Notes under the pieces: generated by a model
What the model saw: only the letters and a program-made list of their open reading frames with translations
Told to the model about the DNA's origin: nothing
Databases searched by the model: none
In this document: one piece after another, positions 16,615 through 24,956 of the stretch
Layout of the letters: each line of letters starts with the position of its first letter
How positions within the stretch are numbered: position 1 is the first letter of the stretch
DNA from: Microbacterium sp. C7(2022)
GTDB lineage: Bacteria > Actinomycetota > Actinomycetes > Actinomycetales > Microbacteriaceae
DNA length: 64,000 bases
Assembly: GCF_028823665.1 (NCBI RefSeq)
Contig: NZ_JAPEHV010000003.1
Location: 186,001-250,000, forward strand
Direction: 5' to 3'
Translations under genes and position numbers: made by a program

Positions 16615-16645
16615 CAGTGGGCGACCACTGAGACACAGTGGGGCG

Positions 16646-17338
16646 CTACGGCAGCGGAATTTCGCGCGTAGCGTCCCACGGCTCGGTCCAGCCGAGACGG
16701 TCGAACATGCTGTCGAGCAGCAGCGCCGTGAAGCCCCACACCAAGTGCTCGCGATCACCGTGCACCAGCTGGAAAGCGGGGCCGCGCCATTCCTGACCGC
16801 CCCGCCGAAGCACCGTCACGCCACGATTATCAGGATCGAGTAAATCGCCGACGGGTGCGCGAAACACCGCGGCGGACTCCGCTTCATCGACGACACCGAC
16901 CGCAGAAGGATGCCGCCACCACCCCACTACCGGTGTGACCAGGTGCTGGGAAAAGGCCAGCGGGACGCGCGGCAGCGCACCCAGCACTTCGACACCTTCC
17001 GGGTCGAGGCCGGTCTCCTCGCGCGCTTCCCGCAACGCCGCGGCGACCGCGGATGCGTCCTCAGCGTCGACGCGGCCACCGGGAAATGCGATCTGCCCGG
17101 CGTGCGAGCGGAGCGTGGTCGCCCGCGCGAGCAGCAGCACATCCAATGTGCGCGACACCGCCGAGGCCTGCTGGCGAGGCTCGCTGAGCTGGTCGTCGAG
17201 GGTGCCGAACAGGATGAGTACGGCAGCGTCCCTCGGCTCGGCGGCGCTGGGCAGAGCGGCGAATCGGTCGAACACGTCGCCGGCTTCGACGAGTGCAAGA
17301 AGCTCGTCTCTCGCACGGGTCGACGGAGGTTCTGACAT
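16646..17338 (-). CDS. Nudix hydrolase, CoA pyrophosphatase type
   Basis: 230 residues. The CoA-specific Nudix signature 'LRSHAGQIAFPGGRVDAED' (about residues 97-115) precedes the Nudix box 'ALREAREETGLDPEGVEVLG', which supplies the metal-binding glutamates. The C-terminal extension with 'EHLVWGFTALLLDSM' is typical of the NudL/YeaB group, which cleave CoA to 3',5'-ADP and phosphopantetheine. The start is ATG at 17338, with TACCGT (minus strand, 17345-17350) exactly six bases upstream, so probably leaderless. It is divergent from the SLT-domain protein gene. Confidence 0.88.
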   Translation of the reverse strand: MSEPPSTRARDELLALVEAGDVFDRFAALPSAAEPRDAAVLILFGTLDDQLSEPRQQASAVSRTLDVLLLARATTLRSHAGQIAFPGGRVDAEDASAVAAALREAREETGLDPEGVEVLGALPRVPLAFSQHLVTPVVGWWRHPSAVGVVDEAESAAVFRAPVGDLLDPDNRGVTVLRRGGQEWRGPAFQLVHGDREHLVWGFTALLLDSMFDRLGWTEPWDATREIPLP

Positions 17339-17363
17339 GGCTCTACGGTATCGTCGCTCACAT

Positions 17364-17379
17364 ATAACGTTCAGGTAAC
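17364..17379 (+). promoter_or_regulatory. MtrA-box-like direct repeat upstream of the wall-protein gene
   Basis: ATAAC (17364-17368), six bases, GTAAC (17375-17379) form a tandem repeat close to the GTAAC-N6-GTAAC motif known for the actinobacterial response regulator MtrA, which controls cell-wall hydrolase genes. It lies about 110 bases before the SLT-domain gene and also close to the leaderless Nudix promoter. Confidence 0.5.
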
Positions 17380-17489
17380 GTACCGGAACCGTCCAGACGA
17401 CGTCGGCAGACTCGGGGACTTGTGCGCGCGAAAGCGCTCACTCTCGCGTCGCTTCGTCGGCGCCGACACTCGATACGGAACCGGTTTTC

Positions 17490-18491
17490 ATGCGCTCCAC
17501 TTCATCTTCTGCCCTCAATCGTCGCGCCCGTCGCGCCCGCCGCCGCACCCAGCGCCGTAGCGCTGTCGTCGCCGCGAGCCTCGCGGTCGGCTTGATCGCG
17601 ACGGCCGGTTTCACCGCCGGAGGCAGCGTTTCGCAAGCGCAGGCGTCGTCTGACACCAGCGCGTTCGGGGCGTTCGAACTCGCGTCGTTCACGACGACGA
17701 CCGACCCCGTGGCCGTTGTGACCGAAGATGGCACGGACGCGATTTCCACCGAAGCCCACGACGCCATCGCCGCAGCCGCCGCGTCAGCGGAAGCAGCAGA
17801 TGCCATCGCCGAGGCGATCGACGACTCAGGTCTGAAGCTCGAAAGCGACACTACCGAGGTCGACACCACCGACCTCGTCGCCGCCGCCGCGCGCCTCGAG
17901 GGTTCGCTCGATCTGCCGGCGCCGCTGGTTCCCGGTCTGACCGCCGAGGTGACCACGCTCATCGCCTCTGTCGATGGCGAAGTTGTTGGCCTGAAGGAAG
18001 CCTTGGCCGAAGCCAAGAAGAAGAAGGCCGAGGAAGAAGCCCGCGAGAAGGCCCGTCTCGAGGCCGAAGCCAAGGCGAAGGCCGAAGCTGAGGCCGCAGC
18101 CGCAGCGGCTTCTTCGTCGTCGTCCTCGTCGTCCTCTTCGTCATCCGCCTCTTCTTCGCCCGTTCCGTCGGGTGGCGGCGGCGCCAGCCCCGCGCAGGCC
18201 AAGGCCATTGCCAAGACGATGGTCGCCAACCGCGGGTGGGGTGGCGATCAGTACGCGTGCCTCGAGTCGCTGTGGCAGAAGGAATCGGGCTGGAACTACA
18301 AGGCCTACAACTCCTCCAGTGGCGCCTACGGCATCCCGCAGTCGCTCCCTGGCAGCAAGATGGCCAGCGCCGGTGCCGACTGGCAGACCAACGCCGCCAC
18401 CCAGATCAGCTGGGGTCTCGGCTACATCTCGGGCCGCTACGGCACGCCGTGCGGCGCATGGAACCACTCGAAGGCCTACGGCTGGTATTGA
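17490..18491 (+). CDS. Secreted transglycosylase-like (SLT/Rpf-fold) cell-wall protein
   Basis: 333 residues. An Arg-rich N-terminus ('RRARRARRRTQRR') and hydrophobic segment ('VVAASLAVGLIATAGF') form a signal peptide ending near residue 50 ('VSQAQA'). An Ala-rich middle is followed by a Lys/Glu/Ala coiled coil (about residues 165-205) and a poly-Ser/Pro/Gly linker. The last 105 residues are a lysozyme-like transglycosylase domain: 'WGGDQYACLESLWQKESGW' with the catalytic Glu, then 'GAYGIPQSLPGSKM' and two cysteines. It should act on peptidoglycan outside the cell. The Ser linker is encoded by a TCG/TCC-rich run (18112-18160), prone to slippage or assembly error. Confidence 0.85.
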   Translation: MRSTSSSALNRRARRARRRTQRRSAVVAASLAVGLIATAGFTAGGSVSQAQASSDTSAFGAFELASFTTTTDPVAVVTEDGTDAISTEAHDAIAAAAASAEAADAIAEAIDDSGLKLESDTTEVDTTDLVAAAARLEGSLDLPAPLVPGLTAEVTTLIASVDGEVVGLKEALAEAKKKKAEEEAREKARLEAEAKAKAEAEAAAAAASSSSSSSSSSSSASSSPVPSGGGGASPAQAKAIAKTMVANRGWGGDQYACLESLWQKESGWNYKAYNSSSGAYGIPQSLPGSKMASAGADWQTNAATQISWGLGYISGRYGTPCGAWNHSKAYGWY

Positions 18492-18493
18492 TC

Positions 18494-18512
18494 TGAGCGC
18501 GGTCTGCGCTCA
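18494..18512. terminator. Short bidirectional hairpin between convergent genes
   Basis: TGAGCGC (18494-18500), loop GGTCT, GCGCTCA (18506-18512) form a perfect 7-bp stem between the wall-protein stop and the M18 aminopeptidase stop, whose codon lies inside the right arm. There is no T-run on either side, so termination would be weak. Confidence 0.4.
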
Positions 18513-19826
18513 ACCGCCGAAGTACGCCCGCGCCACGCGGGTGAGGTCCCACAGGTCACTCACGCCCGCCAACTCGCGAGCCGAGTGCATCGACAGGATC
18601 GGGATGCCGACATCCACCGTCCGGATCCCCAGCCGCGTCGCGGTGATCGGCCCGATCGTCGAGCCACACGGGACGGTGTTGTTCGACACGAATTCTTGAC
18701 TGCTCACGCCAGCCTCAGCACACCACGCGTTCCAGGAGGCCGCCCCGGCGGCATCCGTTGCGTACCGCTGATTGGCGTTGATCTTGAGAATCGGACCTGA
18801 CCCGAGCACGGGTTGCACGACAGGGTCGTGCTTGTCTGCGTAGTTCGGATGCACGGAGTGGCCGACGTCGCTCGACACGCACCACGATGCCGCGAGTGAG
18901 CGCAACTGCTGCTCGCGATCGGCGCCTAGCGAGATCCACAGCCGCTCCAGCACATCAGCCAAGAATGGACCACCGGCACCGGAGCGAGTCCCCGATCCCA
19001 CCTCTTCATGGTCGAACACGGCAAGCATCGGGATGTGATCCGCGTCGGTGTCGGCGGCCTGCTCGAGGGCCACGACGCCGGCGTGCACCGAGGCGAGGTC
19101 GTCAAGCCGTCCGGCGGCAAAGAACACGTGGTCGCGCCCGAAAGTAGTGCCGCGCGCGGCGTCGGCGGTGACGATGTCGTAGCCACGGATGCGCGCGGCA
19201 TCCACTCCCGCCTCTCGAGCGAGCTCGGCCAGGATGTCGGCAGAGTCGGTGTCGCCGAGGCCCCACACCGGCTGCGTCTGCGATTGCTTGTCGAGCGCGA
19301 GATGGTCGTTCGCATCACGATCGAGGTGGATCGCGAGCTGGGGCAAGCGAAGCAATGGGCCCGTTGCAGCGAGCACGCTCGTGCCGTCGTCCAGGACGAG
19401 TCGCCCTGCAAGGCGCAGTTCGCGATCGAGCCACGACGTGAGCAGCGGACCGCCGTAGACCTCGACACCGGCCTGCAACCAGCCGAGCTTGCCGGTGGTG
19501 GGCTTGGGCTTCAGCTTGAAGCCCGGCGAGTCACTGTGTGCGCCGAAAATGCGCACACCCGTCGATGCGGATGCTGCTTTGGGGACCGCCCACGCGATCA
19601 CGGCACCATCGCGTACGACCAGGTAGCGCCCGCCCGCGGGCGCCGGCCATGCCGCATGCTCATCCAGTCGCGTGAAGCCCACCGCCTCGAGTCTGCGGGC
19701 GACAGCCTCGGCCGCGTGGAAGCTCGACGGCGACTCAGCAACGAAGTCCGCGAGGTCATCAGCATGGGCATGGGGGTCGGATGCGTCGGGCATTGAGGTC
19801 ACTCCGGGTGTCGTATCGCGGGTCAT
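18510..19826 (-). CDS. M18 family aminopeptidase
   Basis: 438 residues, normal for M18 (aspartyl aminopeptidase family). Metal-ligand motifs are '[14 protein letters not shown]' (His and Asp of site 1), '[14 protein letters not shown]', '[14 protein letters not shown]' (catalytic Glu-Glu) and the C-terminal '[14 protein letters not shown]' (His). These zinc enzymes form large dodecamers that release N-terminal acidic or neutral residues from peptides in the cytoplasm. The ATG at 19826 overlaps the upstream DUF2200 stop (ATGA, 19823-19826). An internal ATG at 19793 ('MPDASDPH') is an alternative start closer to the conserved region. Confidence 0.93.
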   Translation of the reverse strand: MTRDTTPGVTSMPDASDPHAHADDLADFVAESPSSFHAAEAVARRLEAVGFTRLDEHAAWPAPAGGRYLVVRDGAVIAWAVPKAASASTGVRIFGAHSDSPGFKLKPKPTTGKLGWLQAGVEVYGGPLLTSWLDRELRLAGRLVLDDGTSVLAATGPLLRLPQLAIHLDRDANDHLALDKQSQTQPVWGLGDTDSADILAELAREAGVDAARIRGYDIVTADAARGTTFGRDHVFFAAGRLDDLASVHAGVVALEQAADTDADHIPMLAVFDHEEVGSGTRSGAGGPFLADVLERLWISLGADREQQLRSLAASWCVSSDVGHSVHPNYADKHDPVVQPVLGSGPILKINANQRYATDAAGAASWNAWCAEAGVSSQEFVSNNTVPCGSTIGPITATRLGIRTVDVGIPILSMHSARELAGVSDLWDLTRVARAYFGG

Positions 19827-20167
19827 GCTGAGCGCAGGACCTTATCCATCGGCTTGCCCTTGGCAAGCTCATCGACGAGCTTGTCGAGATACCGGATCTT
19901 CTGCATGAGTGGATCCTCGATCTGCTCGACGCGCACGCCGCAGATGACGCCGGTGATCTGGGTGACGCCGGGGTTCAGCTCAGCCTCGGCGAAGAAGTCC
20001 TCGAACGTCGTGTGTTCATCAAGATGACGGCGCAGCTGCGCATCGTCGAAGCCCGTGAGCCATTCGATCACCTGATCAAGTTCCTCGACAGTGCGTCCCT
20101 TCCGCTCCATTTTGGTGACGTAATGCGGGTAGACCGACGCGAAAGACATGGTGAAGATGCGATGCAC
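19823..20167 (-). CDS. DUF2200 family protein
   Basis: 114 residues covering the whole DUF2200 domain: '[18 protein letters not shown]', '[10 protein letters not shown]', '[20 protein letters not shown]' and '[20 protein letters not shown]'. No biochemical function is known; the fold is small and soluble. The start is GTG at 20167, with TACCCT (minus strand, 20174-20179) six bases upstream, so the transcript is probably leaderless; the six-base gap itself reads GGAGGG. It is translationally coupled to the M18 aminopeptidase downstream. Confidence 0.88.
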   Translation of the reverse strand: MHRIFTMSFASVYPHYVTKMERKGRTVEELDQVIEWLTGFDDAQLRRHLDEHTTFEDFFAEAELNPGVTQITGVICGVRVEQIEDPLMQKIRYLDKLVDELAKGKPMDKVLRSA

Positions 20168-20188
20168 CCCTCCAGGGTACTCATCGCT

Positions 20189-21193
20189 TCAGGAACGGGC
20201 GGTGACAGGCTGGCGCAGAATCGTGCGCAGCTTTTCCGGCTCCACCCGGCGGAAGTCGCTCAAGTAGATCTCATGGTGGCGGCCCGTCATCACCAGATTG
20301 TTCGCGGGGATGAAGTCGTCGTGCATGCGCTGGAGAACCGGGCCTTCGTCATCGAACGAGCCAACGTGGAGCGTCTGCACGCATCGGCCTTCGTCGAGCG
20401 ACTCAACACGCACACCCGAGACGTCGTGGCCCTTGCTCGACGCGACCGAACGGGCAGCGTCGACGTCCTCGCGGGTGAGCCAGCCCGGAACCAGAAGCAG
20501 CAACGTCCACTGCCAGCGGGATTTGTTACGCGCGGTCGTGAAGGTCGACATGTCATCCGCCCACCACAGACCCTCGAGGGGCGGCACGACATAGTCGCGT
20601 TCACGTTCTTTCTTGCTGGCGAACTTCAGCGCATAGGCGACGGGGTAGAGCGACGAGATCGCCGAGGCAAAAGCATCCGAACCTGGAGATCCCTGGCCGT
20701 CGATGGCGAGATATTGCCGCTCGGGGATCTCGATCACTTCGAAACGCCCACGCGGTGCTCGATAGGACGGGATCTCTTTCTTCAGATCGACTTTCGCGTG
20801 CGCGGGCTGGATGCCGGTTGCGCGAAGCTCACGCTCGAAGGCTGATCGATCTGAGAAGTAGGACACTTCCTGATTCGCGTACGCGTCCCCGGCATCCGGG
20901 GCGCTCACACGCTTCCCGAACAGGGCATCCGCCTCATCGAACAGGAGCACCCACGACGCCGTCTCGGCACGCGCGAACAAGGTCGTGAGGTTCTTCTCTG
21001 TTTCGCCGATGTACGTACTCAGCAACGCCGACAGCCCAGCCGAAGGTTCATCAGCAGGAGATTTCTCGCGCACGCCCATGGCGCGGCGCATTTCCGCGGT
21101 CAGGGTCACGCGGTTCCACCCGTCGCGGGGGATGGCCGCCGCCAACGCACGCCAGGCTCGCGTTCTCGGTCGCACCACGACAACAGCAGTCAC
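20189..21193 (-). CDS. AAA-ATPase fragment fused to a GyrI-like ligand-binding domain
   Basis: 334 residues if started at GTG 21193 (preceded by GGCGGG); the frame is open further up but there overlaps the ABC permease gene. Residues 54-113 match the middle of an AAA ATPase: 'YIGETEKNLTTLFARAETA', Walker B 'LLFDEADALFGKR' (83-95), 'YANQEVSYF'. No Walker A precedes it, so it cannot hydrolyse ATP on its own. From about residue 133 to the end is a complete GyrI-like small-molecule-binding domain ('AHAKVDLKKEIPSYRAPRGR', 'YPVAYALKFASKKE', 'PEKLRTILRQPV'). It could equally be a GyrI-like gene starting inside, preceded by an AAA relic. It lies directly downstream of the ABC exporter. Confidence 0.7.
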   Translation of the reverse strand: MTAVVVVRPRTRAWRALAAAIPRDGWNRVTLTAEMRRAMGVREKSPADEPSAGLSALLSTYIGETEKNLTTLFARAETASWVLLFDEADALFGKRVSAPDAGDAYANQEVSYFSDRSAFERELRATGIQPAHAKVDLKKEIPSYRAPRGRFEVIEIPERQYLAIDGQGSPGSDAFASAISSLYPVAYALKFASKKERERDYVVPPLEGLWWADDMSTFTTARNKSRWQWTLLLLVPGWLTREDVDAARSVASSKGHDVSGVRVESLDEGRCVQTLHVGSFDDEGPVLQRMHDDFIPANNLVMTGRHHEIYLSDFRRVEPEKLRTILRQPVTARS

Positions 21194-21246
21194 CCCGCCA
21201 TTCTTCGCGCCCGCCCACGCACCTGAAAGCAACCCGACCCCGCAAC

Positions 21247-23583
21247 CTAGGGCGCTCGCTCGCGGACGACCCGCGCGATGTCGATCTTCTTGATCTGACG
21301 CGCTGCCGGCCACTGCGAAATGAGGGCCGCGAGCAGCACGCCCAGCGCTGCCGCGGGCAGCGTCCACCACGACCAGCGAAGTTCGAGCGTGAACAGGTCG
21401 TCGTTGAAGGTCTGCAAGAACGTCGACGCCGACCAGACACCCAAGATCAGACCAATGGGGATCGCGAGGAGAGTTGCGAGCATGTTCTCGGTGGCGATGG
21501 CGCCAGCGACCTTTCGGCGCGGCGCCCCGGCCGCGCGCATCGTCGCAAGTTCGCCTATGCGTTCCACCACGCTGACCGCCATCGTGACGTACATCACCGC
21601 GAGCGCGAGGATCGTGCCCGCCACGATCATGATTCCGATAAACGCCCAGAACAGACCGAGGTAGTCGTCGAGAATCCCGACGACAGCCCGGACGTCCTGA
21701 TAGGCAACGACGCCATCCAACTGTGTGATATTGGCGCGCAACTGGTCGCGGTCGGCACCGTTGGCGTAGAGGAGAGCGAACGACTCGACACCTGTATCCG
21801 GGAGGATGCTCGCCGCAACCTCGTCGGTCGCGTAGACCGCGGTGCCGATGGGCTCATCAACGAACGCGACGATCGTGACGTCTGTCTGTCCGTCCTCGGT
21901 CGACAGCGTGACGGTATCGCCTTCTTCGACGTCAAGGAGCTCGCCGATGCTGTGCCCCGCGAGGATCCCGTCATCGGGGAGCGAGATCTCGGCACCGTCC
22001 ATTCCCACGAAGCCGTGCATCTGCGTGTCCGCCTGGAAGCCGTGCAGGACGGTCGCGTACGAGTCGTCGCTGCCAAGCACCGTCACCTTGCCGGCGGCAG
22101 TAGGTTCGACCGCCGAGACACCTTCCAGGTCACGCAACTGATCTTCCACCCCCGCACCGGACTGGGCCGCTACGGTCGCGTCTTCGAGATTGACCTCGTC
22201 GAATTGGATTTCGAGGGCTCTCAGCATCGACGTCATCAACCCGACCGACGTCAGCACGAGGACGAGGGCGAGCACTCCCCCGAGCATCGTCGCGAACGTA
22301 CGACGCTTGGAACGGACGATGTCACGCAACGCCATGCGAGTGGTGGTGGGCAGCCAGCGCTGCCTGGCTACGAAGCGACTCCATGCGCCGGGCGCGGAGA
22401 CCTCCGCCTGCGTGCGCATGGCTTCTGCTGGCGCGGTGCGGGATGCCGTGATCGCCGGGCCGAGGGCCCCCAGCATCCCGATGACCGCACCGAAGAGCAG
22501 ACCGACCACGATCATCCAGGGATAGTTGCGCACCACTGTGTCGGGCACGCCCACAAACCCGGTGTAGGCGGAGGTGACGGCAGTGTTCGCGAACACTCCG
22601 AGAACGACACCGACGATCGCCCCGAGCGTGCCGATGATCAGCCCCTGACCGAGATAGTGGCGCAGCACACGACCGCGGCGAGCGCCGGCTGCCATCAGGG
22701 TGCCGATAATCGGTCGCTCCTGCAGAATGCGGCGCGTGAGGAGCACCCAACTCGACACGCCGGCGGCGATCAGGAACAGCGCGGGGAATGCAACTGACAT
22801 TTGATCGAACCCCTGAAGGTCTTCGCTCAGAGTCGCGTTCGACGGCTGATCCTCCTGCGTCTCGACTGATGTCGCCCCGGCATCCGTCATTGCATCGGAT
22901 ACCGCGTCGGATTCTTCGGTGCTCACGGAGTCGGGCAGCAGCACGAGCGTCTGGTTATCGGGAATGCCGAACCACTTCGATACGTCATCGGTGGACGCGT
23001 AGACGACCGCGAACGACTGCGGGTCGCTCAAGATGTCTTGCCGCGAGCGCGCGGGCCAGAGGTACTCGGGCGAGTCCACGACGCCGGCAATGGTGACACT
23101 CTGCCATCCGGTCGCGGTGTACACGTCGAAACTGTCCCCCGGCGCGAGGTCGAACGCCTCGGCCGCGTGGGTCTCGAGAAGAACATCACCCGAGGTTCCG
23201 TCGAGGTAGTCACCGTCGATGACGTCGACATCATCGATGACGGGGTGCTCGTCAACGGGCACAGAAAGGACCCGCCCGAGCAACTTCGCATCGTCGATGA
23301 GCATGGGCGGGTCGATCTGAGTGCGGGTGATGGCATCGCTTGCTCCCGCGTCGAGCGCCGCCTGCGCGACGTCGGCGGTGTCACCGCCCGTCGCGACCAG
23401 ATCAGCGAAGGAGAGCCGGTCGTACGTCTCTTGATAGCTCGCGGACAGGTTCTGAAACGCCCCTGCCGTCGCGATGTAGATGAGCACGCCCAAGGCGATG
23501 GTGACACCGACGGCGATCACCTGGGCGCGCTGGCGCCAGAGGTCACGGAAAGACTTTCGTGTGGAAGCCCTCATCGCGCTCAC
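21247..23583 (-). CDS. ABC transporter permease, FtsX/MacB-like, two-repeat type
   Basis: 778 residues. An N-terminal membrane helix ('VIAVGVTIALGVLIYIATAGAF') is followed by a large extracytoplasmic MacB-type domain, three helices with the FtsX core (about 265-380), a second soluble domain, and a final FtsX core of three helices ('FWAFIGIMIVAGTILALAVMY' region to the C-terminus 'ARVVRERAP'). Such permeases work with a LolD/MacB-class ATPase in export or membrane mechanotransmission. GTG at 23583 overlaps the ATPase stop (GTGA, 23580-23583); the ATG three codons later is an alternative. It is the second gene of a TetR-ATPase-permease operon, so export of a toxic compound is plausible but the substrate is unknown. 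Confidence 0.92.
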   Translation of the reverse strand: MSAMRASTRKSFRDLWRQRAQVIAVGVTIALGVLIYIATAGAFQNLSASYQETYDRLSFADLVATGGDTADVAQAALDAGASDAITRTQIDPPMLIDDAKLLGRVLSVPVDEHPVIDDVDVIDGDYLDGTSGDVLLETHAAEAFDLAPGDSFDVYTATGWQSVTIAGVVDSPEYLWPARSRQDILSDPQSFAVVYASTDDVSKWFGIPDNQTLVLLPDSVSTEESDAVSDAMTDAGATSVETQEDQPSNATLSEDLQGFDQMSVAFPALFLIAAGVSSWVLLTRRILQERPIIGTLMAAGARRGRVLRHYLGQGLIIGTLGAIVGVVLGVFANTAVTSAYTGFVGVPDTVVRNYPWMIVVGLLFGAVIGMLGALGPAITASRTAPAEAMRTQAEVSAPGAWSRFVARQRWLPTTTRMALRDIVRSKRRTFATMLGGVLALVLVLTSVGLMTSMLRALEIQFDEVNLEDATVAAQSGAGVEDQLRDLEGVSAVEPTAAGKVTVLGSDDSYATVLHGFQADTQMHGFVGMDGAEISLPDDGILAGHSIGELLDVEEGDTVTLSTEDGQTDVTIVAFVDEPIGTAVYATDEVAASILPDTGVESFALLYANGADRDQLRANITQLDGVVAYQDVRAVVGILDDYLGLFWAFIGIMIVAGTILALAVMYVTMAVSVVERIGELATMRAAGAPRRKVAGAIATENMLATLLAIPIGLILGVWSASTFLQTFNDDLFTLELRWSWWTLPAAALGVLLAALISQWPAARQIKKIDIARVVRERAP

Positions 23584-24311
23584 CAGGTCACGTCGGCCGC
23601 CGCCGCGGGGTTGTCGTTGACGACGGTGGACTCGACCTGACCGTCGACGATCGTCACGACGCGGTCGGCGATCTGAGCCACCGACAGGTTGTGCGTGACG
23701 ATGATCACGGTGCGACCCTGGTGGTGCAGATCCTGCAGCAGGCCGAGGATCTGACGGCCTGTCGGCAGATCGAGTGCTCCGGTGGGCTCGTCGGCGAAGA
23801 GAATGTCAGGATCGGTGGCGAGCGCTCGCGCGACCGCAACGCGCTGTTGCTGACCACCCGACAACTGTGCCGGGAAGTTGTCCATCCGATCCCCCAGTCC
23901 GACCGCTTCGAGGAGTTCCGGCACGCGCGCTTTGTCGCCGCGGCCCGTCATCTCGATGATGACCTCGACGTTCTCACGGGCAGTGAGCGTGGGGATCAGG
24001 TTGAAGAACTGGAAGATGAACCCGACATGGTCGCGCCGGAAGTCGCTGAGCTTGCCCGGGTCTCGCGTCGAGATATCTTCACCGGCGACGATGACCGTGC
24101 CATCCGTCGCACGGTCGATTCCGCCGAGGATGTTGCACAACGTCGTCTTACCCGAACCCGACGGGCCGAGAATCACGACGAGCTCGCCCGACGCAATCTC
24201 GAGGTCGACGCCTTTGAGGGCGTGGACGGCGGCGTCTCCTGTTCCGAACACCCGCGTGAGCCCTGTGGTGCGGACTCCACGGTCGGTGGCGACGGAGGTC
24301 GAAGCGGTCAT
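23580..24311 (-). CDS. ABC transporter ATP-binding protein (MacB/LolD class)
   Basis: 243 residues from the ATG at 24311, preceded by GGAAGG; codons upstream belong to the overlapping TetR gene. Walker A 'GPSGSGKTTL', Q-loop region 'FIFQFFNLIPTL', signature 'LSGGQQQRVAVARALA', Walker B 'ILFADEPTGALD' and H-loop 'VTHNLS' are all intact. It energises the FtsX-type permease encoded next (GTGA overlap). Its start overlaps the TetR stop (ATGA, 24308-24311), so regulator, ATPase and permease form one translationally coupled operon. Confidence 0.95.
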   Translation of the reverse strand: MTASTSVATDRGVRTTGLTRVFGTGDAAVHALKGVDLEIASGELVVILGPSGSGKTTLCNILGGIDRATDGTVIVAGEDISTRDPGKLSDFRRDHVGFIFQFFNLIPTLTARENVEVIIEMTGRGDKARVPELLEAVGLGDRMDNFPAQLSGGQQQRVAVARALATDPDILFADEPTGALDLPTGRQILGLLQDLHHQGRTVIIVTHNLSVAQIADRVVTIVDGQVESTVVNDNPAAAADVTW

Positions 24312-24913
24312 AAGGTTTCCTTCCGAAAGACGCCGTGCGTGTAAGCGTCGATGGCTTCTGCGGCCCACCGGGCGGAGCCGTCTGGCGACAAGGGATCGAC
24401 GCCGGTGGCATCGTGGACGTGTTCGTGCAGCAGGATCATGGCGAGGTCATTCACGAGAAGAAATGCCGCGCGCATCTGGGGATCCACTGCCGGCCTCGCG
24501 ATGTCGTGCACTTCGAGATTTGCCAGGAGGCGAACGCTGAGTTCGTACCAGCGCCGAAACAGCAATCGCCCACCCTCGGTGCCCGACAGCAAGAGGCGAC
24601 GCACGTATGCGGGAATCGGTGAGCCCTGCGGCAACGCCGACAGCAATGCCTCGACGAAACCTGCTACCGCCCCATCCCCGGTCAGCTCGGTCGGGGGCTG
24701 CTGCTCGAGGGCGTCGAAGATCGCGATGACGTGTGCATCCACGGCATCGCGGAGTCCTTCTCGCGTTCCGAAGTGATGCGGAATGAGCGCCACCGATACG
24801 TCTGCGTCGCTCGCGACGTCGCGCAGCGACACCGCATCCACTCCTCGTTCGGCGAACAAGCGCAGGGCCGACGCGACGATACGCTCGCGCGCCGTGCGTT
24901 CGTCTTCACTCAC
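24308..24913 (-). CDS. TetR-family transcriptional regulator
   Basis: 201 residues. The N-terminal helix-turn-helix is typical: 'RIVASALRLFAERGVDAVSL' then 'DVSVALIPHHFGTREGLRDA'. The C-terminal ligand-binding part is helical and not assignable to a ligand. It heads the operon with the ABC exporter genes and probably represses it. The start is GTG at 24913; TATGCT (minus strand, 24920-24925) lies exactly six bases upstream, and the palindrome CTGAACACTCGTTCAG (24926-24941) directly abuts that -10 box, a layout that suggests autorepression. Confidence 0.9.
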   Translation of the reverse strand: MSEDERTARERIVASALRLFAERGVDAVSLRDVASDADVSVALIPHHFGTREGLRDAVDAHVIAIFDALEQQPPTELTGDGAVAGFVEALLSALPQGSPIPAYVRRLLLSGTEGGRLLFRRWYELSVRLLANLEVHDIARPAVDPQMRAAFLLVNDLAMILLHEHVHDATGVDPLSPDGSARWAAEAIDAYTHGVFRKETL

Positions 24914-24925
24914 GCGCTCAGCATA

Positions 24926-24941
24926 CTGAACGAGTGTTCAG
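24926..24941. promoter_or_regulatory. Candidate TetR operator
   Basis: CTGAAC-GAGT-GTTCAG is a perfect 6-bp inverted repeat with a 4-base centre, lying in the -35/-10 spacer of the leaderless TetR promoter (-10 TATGCT at 24920-24925, minus strand). Protein bound here would block the promoter of the TetR-ABC operon. Confidence 0.6.
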
Positions 24942-24956
24942 CGGTGCAACGGGCGG

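Noticed and set aside
17380..17489. Possible c-di-AMP (ydaO-type) riboswitch before the wall-protein gene
   Set aside because: Such elements often precede actinobacterial wall-hydrolase genes, but I could not find the conserved helices or core motifs in this 110-base stretch.
18112..18160. TCG/TCC-rich run as a phase-variable repeat
   Set aside because: The run encodes a Ser linker between a coiled coil and the SLT domain and the triplets vary; ordinary low-complexity linker is the simpler reading.
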